Shown: piece after piece, positions 8,905 through 26,679 of the stretch
How positions within the stretch are numbered: the stretch's first letter is position 1
Layout of the letters: every line of letters starts with the position of its first letter
Source: Lingula anatina
Taxonomy: Eukaryota; Brachiopoda; Lingulata; Lingulida; Lingulidae
Direction: 5' to 3'
Length of the DNA stretch: 43,690 bases
NCBI RefSeq assembly: GCF_001039355.2
Contig: NW_019776144.1
Span: 1 to 43,690, forward strand
Position numbers and translations under genes: made by a program
Notes under the pieces: model-generated
What the model saw: the letters and a program-made list of their open reading frames with translations, nothing else
What the model was told of the DNA's origin: nothing
Databases searched by the model: none

Positions 8905-9736
8905 AATAAGTCCACAGTTGTTTCCATAACTTCCAGTTTTCTTGTTTATTTTGACCTAACATTACTGGCTCTGGTGGTTTAACATAGACCAAGGGTGAGG
9001 TATAATTAGTCTGACCTTTTGATTAGCCACCTTCTGCCATTGTTGACATTAGAATTAGAAAGGGTAGATTGGCGCCATTGCAATAAGGCATTTGAAGGTA
9101 TGGCGATTCTTATAATTTGAAAACAAATTGCCTTGCCTTGCAAAATCCCCAGGCATCTGTACAATAAGTTGAACTTTGAACTTTGAAACTCTTAGGCATA
9201 AACTTTCCTAAAGTGGACCGATCTGAAAACATATTGGCCTTCAAATCTGTGAAATGAAAATAAAGAAATTGTAACCATGTTGTAAAAATGCAGCGTACTA
9301 AAGTAATTGATAAAAAAATTCAGCATAAAAAACCATATCCATGACGCAATCTGACCAACATAATTAAAAATTCATCAATGGGTTTCAGACTCTTACAAGG
9401 CCTATGGGATAGGTTTCAATATTTTAAGATTATTCACAACGTCATGAAGTGAATCAATGTCAGTCCAATAAGAAACTTCATATGCTTGGGGTTATCTTTC
9501 ACAGAATCAGACGACAATGGAGGCTTTCCCCTACTAATGCTCCCAGATGGTGTAATGGGGGTTGACGAGGTTTTCAGCTTGTTTTTCAACAGCATTTTTT
9601 CCACTTTACATTGGAGGTACATTTTGTCATATGCAGTCTGTGAAGCTGCATCAGCTACTACCTTTTCGTCAGCTTCTGCCTTGACCATCAAGTGACAATG
9701 ACAGGCAGCTTCAGTTTGAATCCCAACAGAAGCCAT
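8905..9736 (-). pseudogene. Harbinger/ISL2EU-like transposase relic, copy 2
   Basis: The first 100 codons from 9736 are nearly identical to those from 3131 in copy 1 (MASVGIQTEAACHCHLM, then SSTPITPSGSIS). The rest is shorter and more broken: the stretch encoding the IDCTE motif of copy 1 is missing between about 9160 and 9180. Frame and length differences show that copy 2 decayed further or was truncated. There are no complete catalytic residues. Confidence 0.7.
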
Positions 9737-9828
9737 CTGGAATGTACAAAAAAAAAGTTGTCATTAAAAAGCAAGAAAAATTATTTAAAAGTAGAACCAT
9801 TAAGAGAGTAAAATTTTCTTGCCATGGG

Positions 9829-10053
9829 TCATTTGATTGAACTATTCTTAGAGTCTGCGCGGGACTCTACCCCAAAATAGGTGTTAGGGTAGGCCTGGAT
9901 CCACCGCCGCAAGACGCCCAGAGACCCCTGGAAAAGGTGCAGGTGTATTAGTTGAGTACGACCTACGGGGATGCACTGCAGGTGCATCAGGAGGGAGAAC
10001 AGTGCGTCGTCCTCACCTCCGGGCAGACCTCTGAAAATCTTGGCCGGGGTCAA
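9829..10053 (-). pseudogene. Second copy of the unidentified GGEDDALFSLLM repeat protein
   Basis: The 74-codon reading contains GLPGGEDDALFSLLMHLQ and IPVGRTQLIHLHLFQG, then WIQAYPNTYFGVESR. It matches the piece at 5013-5270 plus the adjacent frame at 4865-5086, here joined in one frame. So this copy shows the intact order GGEDDALF, LHLFQ, WIxAYPNTYF. Compared with the first copy it lacks about 13 bp after LTPAK. Domain unknown. Confidence 0.5.
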
Positions 10054-10059
10054 CCATTG

Positions 10060-11030
10060 TTATACCTTCTCTAACTGGAGCCGTCGGCCGACCCACTCGC
10101 CTGGGGGAACTGTGTGGTCAGTCCCCACCTCTCCCACAGCGGGTTCATCTGGCAGAGGTTACAGAGGTTTTTACTGGCTATGATCCTTACAGTCCTCACG
10201 CTTGTATGTGAGGATGTCCAGAGCTTCTGTACGTGTTATATTGACACAGGAGCCATGGTACCACTCACCACAATAATCATTGTTCTGTTTCAGATGCTCA
10301 AATAGTCTTGTTGCAATGATTCTCTACCTCCTTTGATAAGAAAGATAAATTACTTACTGGTCTATAATGATCCAGGTTGTTCTTCCCTTATTTTAATCAT
10401 GTCATTGCCTAATTCTTTAACAAATTATCCCAGGGTAAACATTACTTTCCTGCGATTAACCAACCTTTAATCTTCTGTTCCACTTGCCATCACTCTGTAA
10501 CATTTTTGGAAAAAGCAATATATTAAAACCTTTCAATTCCAATTAAGGAATACGTAGTAGCCATGTGTGCTTTAAGGACAACATATTTTTACTGAGAGCC
10601 TCTCGTTTTGTTTCCAACAACTGTATGAAAGACTTGATTAAAGTAGTTCAGATATGCGTTGAAGTTCCAGTGCTTCCCCATCATCCTTTTAAGTGCTTTG
10701 AAGTGATGTCCATAGATGACATTTGAAGCTGCTCCACTATCTCTCAACTATCTCATCTGTTTGCCCATCCTCTGCAAATTCCATTTTTCTAACCCATTGC
10801 TTCACTTGATTCGTTGTCTTATGTGTTTGTGGGGAGAACCTCTGGTTTGATACTGCCTTTGGGTTCTAGTTGAATCATTGTTCCTTTTGTGTGTCGCATT
10901 TGTCTGACTCTGTTTATGTATATGGCACACTTTTTGAAAGTGATTCCATTTTGGACATTAATGGTACAGGGCTCAACTTTAACTTTTTTTGGCTACTTGC
11001 CAACATTCATCATTCATTGCAAATCATACA
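10060..11030. other. Repeat-derived stretch without recognisable gene
   Basis: Minus-strand frames near 10630-10860 give fragments such as VKQWVRKMEFAEDG and RMMGKHWNFNAYLNYF, broken by stops and not recognised. The rest is AT-rich with no splice-bounded exon. Confidence 0.3.
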
Positions 11031-11037
11031 CTACATA

Positions 11038-11290
11038 TTACATTAAAAGTAAACAATGAAAAAAAAAAACATACACCAGACTAGACTGAAGCATGTTAGG
11101 AAAGCTGGTGAATGGCATTTCATAGTGGATGACAAAATACACTGTATTGAAGAGCTTCAGGATGAATTCCTTGTTCTTCTCTCCCAGCTTCTGAACAATT
11201 CTGTCAATGGGGCCTTGGCCTCTGACCACATGCACAGCAACATTGGCAGCAAGCAAATGCTTGAGAGACTCTCACTCTCACATCTTCCCA
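11038..11290 (-). pseudogene. hAT-derived ZNF862/KRAB-A2-like protein fragment
   Basis: The reading ESLKHLLAANVAVHVVRGQG, then KLFNTVYFVIHYEMPFTSFPNMLQ, resembles the N-terminal block of ZNF862-like and related hAT-derived proteins, in which a (K/R)LFxxAYxIAxxxxPFxxFPxLxxL motif precedes the dimerisation part. It ends at a stop soon after, with no zinc finger or hAT catalytic region nearby. It is probably a decayed transposon or retrocopy. Confidence 0.45.
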
Positions 11291-11515
11291 CATCATCCTA
11301 TAAATCATCTTTATAACTGATATCCTGCAGAAATCTGTCTAGATTCCAGCCTCTTTGTAGTGTTTTTGTTTTGACAGAATTTCTATCTTCATATGTTGGT
11401 AAAAGTCTTTCCAAAATCCTCTCGTAAACCCCCTCTCCAAACTCACATTGATCTGCTTTTTCTCAAGTCTGCAAATACAGTGATCATTTCTTTGGAGTGA
11501 GTTTGTTAAATATAT

Positions 11516-11641
11516 TGTAGTGATTTGGGGGGAGAAAACACCAAGGCTCGACCGGGATTGAACCCGGGACTCTCGCAAACCGTGCAACCGCTCCTACCGA
11601 CTGAGCTACTGAGCCCGGGACAATCCTGGCCAGCCACTACA
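11516..11641 (-). repeat. 3' LTR (126 bp)
   Basis: Nearly identical in layout to the 5' LTR, again with the tRNA-like module (11545-11615). On the minus strand it is preceded by the polypurine tract GGAGGGGGAGGAG (11642-11654). Confidence 0.75.
11545..11615 (-). other. tRNA-like module in 3' LTR
   Basis: The 71-nt partner of the 5' module: A box TAGCTCAGTCGG, T arm CCGGG/CCCGG with loop TTCAATC. The anticodon-like stem is weaker (TTGC opposite GCGA). Box B (GGTTCAATCCC) is close to consensus. Confidence 0.65.
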
Positions 11642-11654
11642 CTCCTCCCCCTCC

Positions 11655-11748
11655 AAATCGCTACAATGGTGGCAGCGGTGATAGAGTTGGACTCGCATCT
11701 TTTGGCATTTGGGGGGGGGAGGAGTGTAGTGGCTGGCCGGGATTGTCC
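11655..11748 (+). repeat. Inverted mini PBS-PPT structure between LTR ends
   Basis: On the plus strand, opposite to the gag: LTR end AAATCGCTACA (11655-11665), PBS TGGTGGCAGCGGTG (11667-11680), 30 nt unrelated to gag, polypurine tract (11711-11724), then LTR start TGTAGTGGCTGGCC (11725 on) to about 11748. All cis-elements of an LTR element are present around an internal domain of only 59 nt. Confidence 0.6.
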
Positions 11749-11749
11749 T

Positions 11750-12987
11750 TTACTGGAATGCAATTCCTGGCCAAATGACCAATACCCCCGTAGTTAAAAT
11801 ACTGAACATCTCCACGGAGCGGGGTTCCTTGTTTCACATTCCGTGCCTGGCATTCTCTGGCAAAGTGTCCTCTTTTACCACAATTAAAGCACTGTACATC
11901 TCTAGAGGACGATGGGATTTGTCTGTCACGCAACACTCTGGTCTCTAATCTACTTTGGAGGAAATCTTGCCTATGGTGCGAGACATTTCCTCTAACATCT
12001 TAGTGGTCTGTGCTGTCAGGAAGGCAACTTCAGCCGCAGAGCGTACAAAGTGGAGTCGGCGCCCTCTAGCAGCCTCCGCATCTAAGCAAGCTTCTATGAC
12101 CAAGGACTTGTCAATTGTTTTGGGTCGGTATCTCATTACATCAAGTCTCAGACGAGTGTCATCCAACGCATCAAGGAAGTACTCCCTAATAAACGTGTCT
12201 TTTACCTCGGCAGTTTCAGTTGTCCAGCCCAGGCTGACTAAGCATCTAATTGCCTGAGCCAGTTCACTTAGTGTCTCTTTAGGGTTTCTTTTACGCATTC
12301 TTGCCTGCACTCAGTAAAACTTTTTTCTTTTTCTGTTTTGTTCTTGGGGCTAAACCTTCTCTCTAGGGCTCTTGATAACAATTCATAGTTGAACCTGTGC
12401 TCTAATGGAAGATCACCCAATACTTGAGCAGCATCACCTCTCAGGCTGGTTGCCAGATGACCCGTCTTTTCTTCATCTGTTCAGTGATAAACCATAGCAC
12501 AAATATCAAACTGTGCCTTGTAATCATCCCAAGACATTTTTCCGTCAAAAGTACCGACTTTAATAGGACCTGATTTTTCCCTTCTACGTGTTTCAACCCT
12601 GGTCGGCAGAGGGTTAAAGGGGTTAAAAGGCCGTTCTGGTATCTGAAGCACATACTCGGCTTGTTCTGATCTAAATGCTGGCGGTGCTCTCTCCCATGCG
12701 ATCGTTGAAGCTGCCTCAGGCTCCTGATTTACGAATGGGTTGGGGCTAGCACCCTGATCATCATAGCTGTTCAGAAATGGATTGGTGTGAGCACTACTGA
12801 AAGGATTAGTGTTACAAAGTTCAGGAGAATCGTATTGCAACCTTCTCCTTGGATCTGGAAATAGCGGTGTGTTGTCCGCTACCGGGCTAAGACATAGGTT
12901 AGCACTCCCAAATGCAATGTTCCACTGCATAGTTACTGGTCTGGGATGGCTGTATATCCTGCTTAAATAAGTCTCTTCACCTGCCAT
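11750..12987 (-). pseudogene. Gypsy-type gag with CCHC zinc knuckles, broken
   Basis: ATG at 12987 opens MAGEETYLSRIYSHPRP. An Asn/Pro/Phe-rich N-terminal region carries NPF repeats (NTNPFSS, HTNPFLN, SPNPFVN, FNPFNP). The capsid-like part begins IKVGTFDGKMSWDDYKAQF, is interrupted by a TGA near 12482, and resumes EEKTGHLATSLRGDAAQVLG. After a frameshift near 12305 it continues PKETLSELAQAIRCLVSLG and EYFLDALDDTRLRL, standard gypsy gag signatures. It ends with one good zinc knuckle CFNCGKRGHFARECQ and a second that has lost its Cys pair (FNYGGIGHLARNC). The frame then runs into inverted LTR sequence, so the C-terminus and pol are gone. Confidence 0.75.
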
Positions 12988-13017
12988 AGTACCTAGAGGA
13001 CGTGAGAACACTTGAGG

Positions 13018-13034
13018 TCCCACCGCTGCCACCA
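13018..13034 (-). promoter_or_regulatory. Primer-binding site for tRNA-Leu
   Basis: TGGTGGCAGCGGTGGGA on the minus strand starts 4 nt after the 5' LTR. It is complementary to CCA plus the acceptor and T-stem 3' strand of the conserved animal tRNA-Leu whose acceptor begins GGTAGCG/GGCAGCG. A second, inverted copy is at 11667-11680. Confidence 0.7.
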
Positions 13035-13038
13035 AATT

Positions 13039-13165
13039 TGTAGCGATTTGGGGGGAGAAAACACCAAGGCTTGACCGGGACTCGAACCCGGGACTCTCGC
13101 AAACCGTGCGACCGCTCTTAACGACTGAGCTACAGAGCCCGGGACAATCCCGGTCAGCCACTACA
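13039..13165 (-). repeat. 5' LTR (127 bp)
   Basis: Begins TGTAGTGG and ends CGCTACA (imperfect terminal inverted repeat TGTAG(T/C)G ... C(G/A)CTACA). More than half of its length is the tRNA-like module at 13068-13139, leaving about 26 nt on each side. It is adjacent to the primer-binding site at 13018-13034. Confidence 0.75.
13068..13139 (-). other. tRNA-like module in 5' LTR
   Basis: The 72-nt sequence folds as a tRNA-like cloverleaf. D arm: GCTC/GAGC stem with box-A-like TAGCTCAGTCG. Anticodon-like arm: 4 paired bases (TCGC/GCGA) around a 7-nt loop ACGGTTT. T arm: perfect 5-bp CCGGG/CCCGG stem around TTCGAGT, giving box B GGTTCGAGTCC. The acceptor pairs only at its outer four positions. 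Position 33 of the loop is C, not T, so it is not a functional tRNA. Both internal RNA polymerase III promoter boxes are well preserved. Confidence 0.7.
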
Positions 13166-13167
13166 CT

Positions 13168-13447
13168 TATATGTGACATGCATAGTGTTTTTTTCAGTAC
13201 TTAGTGCAAATTAAGTGCTCTGAACTTTTTATCAATTCATTCTCTTTGGCTTCTATCTCGTGGTATAGGTAAAAATTTAATTTTGTATCTTACATTATAT
13301 TTCTTTACCTCCATTTTCTTCAGGCATGTTTTCTTGTCTCCAATTTAGACTTTCTGCAATGTTAGTTCCTCTTCAAATTCTTCCAGCCACTCTACCCATG
13401 CTTATCCTATGCTGAGCCAAGGAGTTCCAATGGTGCCATCACTGACC
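13168..13447. repeat. Direct duplication, unit 1
   Basis: Closely matches 13864-14151: shared blocks atgtgacatgcatagtgttt, then a shared 60-70-nt block containing cttgtctccaa and ttcttccagccactct, then gccatcactgacca. The two copies sit either side of the P-element-like core, and each covers part of it. Confidence 0.7.
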
Positions 13448-14590
13448 ACAGCCCTAACTTTAAAACCAACGCTCTCCAGAGTACAATCATGTCCCAAACA
13501 ACAGGATACAATTGGCCGCAGGTAAATCCCTGACAGGGATAAAGGGCAACAGGGAAGGACCATGAACATTAGGATATGGGTGGCCAATTTCTGTTCTTGT
13601 GTCCACATACTGCTCAAAGTCCATGAGTTTGTGGTTCGAGGACCCCAGGTTTACTAAGCCAACAAGCTCTCCACAGCTTTTACTTTACACAAGATCTGTC
13701 TTTATCTTTACCTCATCATAGAGTAAGCTGATGATCTTCTGGTACACCTGGAGTGTGTCAAATTTTGTTGCCTTCAAAAGCCTGTCAGTGGTATCTGGAT
13801 GAATGCCACTGCTGATGTCTGAAGAATGGTCATATTTGTACAAAGTCTTTCTTCTTGGCAGTGCATGTGACATGCATAGTGTTTATTTTAGTACTTTGTG
13901 CAAATTAAGTTTTCTGAACATTTTTGATTTTTTCTCTGTGGCTATTATCTTGTGGTAATTTAATTTTGTGTTTTGCATTGTATTTCTTTACCTCACTACT
14001 CTTTCAGGCATGTTATCTTGTCTCCAACTTAGACTTTCTGCAATGTAAGTTCCTCTTCAAATTCTTCCAGCCACTCTTTCCATGCTTATCCTATATGTTG
14101 AGCAAAGGAGTTTCAACAAATGGGGATTTGGACTAGCGCCATCACTGACCAAAGTCTTTCTACTTGGCAGTGACAAATACCCCGAATCCCTGATGATGTC
14201 GTAGGTAGATGAGGATATTGACTTAGGATTAAGACACCATTTTACCAGCATTGGGTGCCATCGCATCTGTTTTGAATTTGCAAAGTTTGCAGCCTTTTTC
14301 TGCTCTTCCCATAACAGATGTGGGGCAGTCCCTTACAGGGAAGCACTTTCTTCTTGCTCAAGCACTCTACAAAGTTCTTTATATAGGTACTCAGGTAGCT
14401 GAACCCTTCTTCTATTTTTTCCTGTAGCTTTTTAATTTTATGTTTGTTCTTTCCATTTCTCTATATTCATCGTATACACCATACATGTACTGTTTCTCCA
14501 AAGTATCCATGCGTTCCACGACGCTGTTAATTTTGGTTTCCTGTCTCTGCATCGTTTCTTGTATATTATAGCACAGGGCTATGGTAAATC
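13400..14590 (-). pseudogene. P-element/THAP9-like transposase relic
   Basis: From high to low coordinates: a coiled-coil segment (QRQETKINSVVERMDTLEKQ); LWEEQKKAANFANSKQ; MRWHPMLVKWCLNPKSIS, the RWHPxxxxxxLxxxxxS block of P-element transposases; YLSLPSRKTL; then VYQKIISLLYDEVKIKTDLV (catalytic DExxI/DEVKI region), an in-frame TAA, SKSCGELVGLVNLG, MDFEQ, KLATHILMFMV and LESVGFKVRAVVSDG. The order and motifs match Tnp_P_element/THAP9. Frames shift several times, and the VSDGASPN block appears out of place near 14130 through the internal duplication. No THAP zinc finger is visible. It is non-functional. Confidence 0.75.
13864..14151. repeat. Direct duplication, unit 2
   Basis: Partner of 13168-13447. 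It begins within the frame encoding the second LPSRKTL-like block of the transposase relic (ALPRRKTL), so the duplication copied transposase sequence rather than flank alone. Confidence 0.7.
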
Positions 14591-14984
14591 AACTCACCTT
14601 TGTAATTAAACTGTTATCTGTCACCACACTTGTAAACCCGTCACACTCAGCTCACACAACTACGTCTTTTTGACTGATTTTGAAAGCAAATATAACGCAT
14701 CTGTTTAGGCTGCTTGCACCAGCCACATGTCACAAGCTAACTGAGTACGCATGCACAAGCCTCTCATTTAAGACTGACCAATATTTTTATATGAAATAGA
14801 ATTTATATCTAAAAACCATGCAAAAACATGAGAATAATCCAAGTCATGAAAGAATGTTCTCAAGTTTTTGCACACCCATGATACTTCCAGTTTGCATGCA
14901 CTATCTCACAGGATCCAGCATGAAGTATTGATAGGATAGAATAATCATGGATGAATGAAAAAGAAACCTTGCTGACTGTATAAT

Positions 14985-14985
14985 G

Positions 14986-15016
<31 letters not shown>
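14985..15016. repeat. (TA)n microsatellite
   Basis: An uninterrupted TA dinucleotide run of about 31 nt between ctata and cccaatg. Confidence 0.9.
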
Positions 15017-15018
<2 letters not shown>

Positions 15019-15019
15019 C

Positions 15020-15985
15020 AATGAATGATTTGACAGTAAAAATAGAAGCGTGGATGATATGCCAATGGGATAGTGTAGAATGTGTAAAACAAAATGAGAC
15101 TTTGGAAAACAACTGAAGGCAGAAAACACAAGACATTAGTCCACAGGACGGGCAAAGCAAAGGATTGAATGAATATTTAACAACCCACACAATGACAATT
15201 TCTTTTACAAAAGTTGATGTAATTTTGGAGGATGTGAGGAAGTTGTAACAAAAATAACTTTTTATGAAATAAATATTGTTATTGTTAGTTATTAGTGTTG
15301 TAATGAATTAATTTTGTCTGCACAAATAATTTTTGGAATTCAACTGATTACATACACACACTGTATTATGTAGTTTGATTTGCCTGTATATCATCCATTC
15401 TCATCAGCCTTTGTCCATATCCTTAACAGCACTGTTGCATCTGTTTTGGCTATAAACTTCCAAACTGCATTTTTGTTTTCATTTTAATTGCAGTTGAAGT
15501 ATTTTGCAAAATGCATCAAAATGTAAATATATTACGAGTTTGTTAAAAAAAAGTTTAATAGCTGCTCATTTTTGTAGTAATACAAAAAATGGTTATGAAA
15601 GAAAAAAATGGGATATTCCCACGCCACCCTGAGATCCTTGTTCAAATACCGTTTTCATGAAAAAGTTATGGTAACCTCTTACAGAAGAATTTGCAGCAGA
15701 AAAAAAGGACTCGAAGACGATAAACTGAATTAATCACTCTATTAGCTAGAGCTTTAAACTGCACCTAATTTTTGGTCACTATTTGACCTAGCACTTAGCT
15801 TCCCTGGTTATATACAGCACAGAAAGCAAGCAGAAAAATCCACTCAAATATCATTTTTGGGGTAATATGAAAGAATGTCCTTTGATATTTGTCTAAGTTA
15901 TGCTATTTGAAACTATATTGTGCCATTTGGTTGGCTTTTGTAACAAAAAAAGTTGACTTCAAATGCATCTTTTAAGTAAGTAAAA
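15020..15985. other. AT-rich intergenic stretch
   Basis: No ORF, exon or repeat recognised. It lies beyond the 3' end of IFT56. On the minus strand a possible polyadenylation signal AATAAA for that gene is at 15989-15994. Confidence 0.4.
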
Positions 15986-15988
15986 TGA

Positions 15989-15994
15989 TTTATT
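15989..15994 (-). terminator. Possible polyadenylation signal of IFT56
   Basis: AATAAA on the minus strand, about 520 nt past the stop codon. It is the first clear canonical hexamer I see downstream on that strand; the assignment is tentative. Confidence 0.35.
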
Positions 15995-16515
15995 TACACA
16001 GCACAATGAAACATTTTGTTTATATACAAACAGTAGTTTGAGCTTACAACTTTTTTTACAATGAAAAGCTTTCTTTGGGCAAATTGTCATGTTTTGTAAC
16101 TATGTATCTGAAAAATTACTTGATACAACAATAAACATACAAAAAAAAAAAATTAAATGAAAAAATCTTTATAAATAAATATTGATGCATTTTTTTTACA
16201 TCTAGCAATTGTTTGCATGTAAAAGTTACAGTAACCTCTTACGGTACCTCTTATTAATTATCAAAAAGTCTGAAATTTCTTCTGCCCATGGATCATGGGA
16301 CTGACAATTTTTTGTAGGTTTCTTTAAAGGTGCTAATTTATCCCATTTCTATGTTGGAATAAAAAGGAATGATTTACATTTGTATGTCTACAGAAATAAT
16401 TTTTCTTCCTGCTTTTTTTCGGAGTTCACTATGACTTATGATAATAATGTCAGTGTCAGAACTATCCACGGACTCAGTATTTATACACAGTATTTATATT
16501 GGCTGTGGTTCTGGC

Positions 16516-25891
<9,376 letters not shown>

Positions 25892-26679
25892 TTTGCACCG
25901 ATATTCTTTTAACGACAACAATCAAGTTGGATTAACTAGGCGCCCACATAAGCTTCTCCGGCTTTAGTTGTGTTTTCAATCTCCCGTTTGAGTAGCAGCT
26001 GGGGGAGAGGTGATAATATCAGCCGCTTCTCAAGTCAAGGCACCAAGCTTGTTTCTCGTCGTCAGGAATGCAGCCTCGTTTTCAAATCCGGTTTGAATAA
26101 GTACGCATGTGCACGATAAATAGGTCGTGATTTCCGGTTAAAGTGGTTGAGGAGGGTGGGTTGCCTCAAGTTTCGACCTTGCAAGTTAGGTATTTATCTC
26201 AGGTAAGGCCTCATAACAACCTGTACTTTAAACTCTCGAGGCTATGTTAGATGGTGGAAGTATCTTTTGGTGTAAATTTAAATAAAAAGGTGCTATTTCA
26301 TAATTTGTGTGCGTGAACGAAACGAAACTGTAGTAAGTAACACCCCATTCTCATAGATTAGATCGACCTACATTGGATCGACCTAACTCCCTGGGGGTTC
26401 ACGCTAAATAGCTGTCAGCCGGGCGGACACGAAAGTTAATTACCCCTTAAAGCTTGTAGTAGGCGGGGACGGACACTTAAGGGGGATTATCTGACAGTAA
26501 TCTAGTGAGACTCCCCGCGGTGATAGATCGATCTAAAAGTTGTGAGAACAGAGCCTAACCCACCGCATAGAGATTCAGTGCTTAACTCTTGAAACTTCAT
26601 GCTTGGCGAGGGTGACGCAAAATGCATCACGTCTCTGTGAATTAATATATTTTTGTTTCTTTTTATTGTTCATTGAAAG
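25892..26679. promoter_or_regulatory. Divergent promoter region of IFT56 and the elongase
   Basis: The initiator ATGs of the two head-to-head genes are 788 bp apart. For the elongase, a donor (ctcag|gtaagg at 26203) and an acceptor directly before its ATG (gaaag|ATGG) suggest a non-coding first exon ending at 26202. Transcription would then start in 25.9-26.2 kb, where GC rises and ETS-like TTCCGG/ATCCGG words occur (near 26082 and 26133). The classical RFX X-box expected of cilia genes is not obvious. Confidence 0.5.
26341..26555. mobile_element. Small TIR element (MITE-like), copy 1
   Basis: About 215 bp beginning ACACCCCATTCTCATAGATT, with inner arm AGATCGACCTAACTCCCTGG, and ending in the inverted arm GATAGATCGATCTAAAAG. 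Its core matches copy 2 at 37499-37725 (for example ttcacgctaaat, cagtaatctagtgagactcc). It lies in the inferred first intron or promoter of the elongase. No coding capacity. Confidence 0.75.

Larger units (their letters stand above)
11516..13165 (-). mobile_element. Short gypsy-type LTR element with tRNA-like LTRs
   Basis: Two direct LTRs of 126-127 bp (13039-13165 and 11516-11641) bound about 1.4 kb. On the minus strand: 5' LTR starting TGTAGTGG and ending CGCTACA; a 4-nt gap; a primer-binding site TGGTGGCAGCGGTGGGA (complement of the 3' end of a tRNA-Leu of the AAG/TAG type); a gag reading frame with CCHC knuckles; a polypurine tract GGAGGGGGAGGAG; and the 3' LTR. There is no protease, RT or integrase, so it depends on partners (TRIM/LARD-like). 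The gag is broken by one stop and one frameshift. A small inverted LTR/PBS/PPT structure interrupts the 3' part. No clean target-site duplication is seen. Confidence 0.7.

Noticed and set aside
11545-11615. A genuine tRNA gene
   Set aside because: The acceptor stem pairs only in part, the anticodon loop lacks T33, and the same unit recurs inside both LTRs of one element.
12988-13179. N-terminal extension of the gag frame through the LTR
   Set aside because: The frame is open by chance across the LTR, tRNA-like module and PBS; the gag start at 12987 fits the element layout.
25892-26200. RFX X-box in the IFT56 promoter
   Set aside because: Only a half-site-like gttgcc near 26160 was found; no paired RFX motif could be supported.
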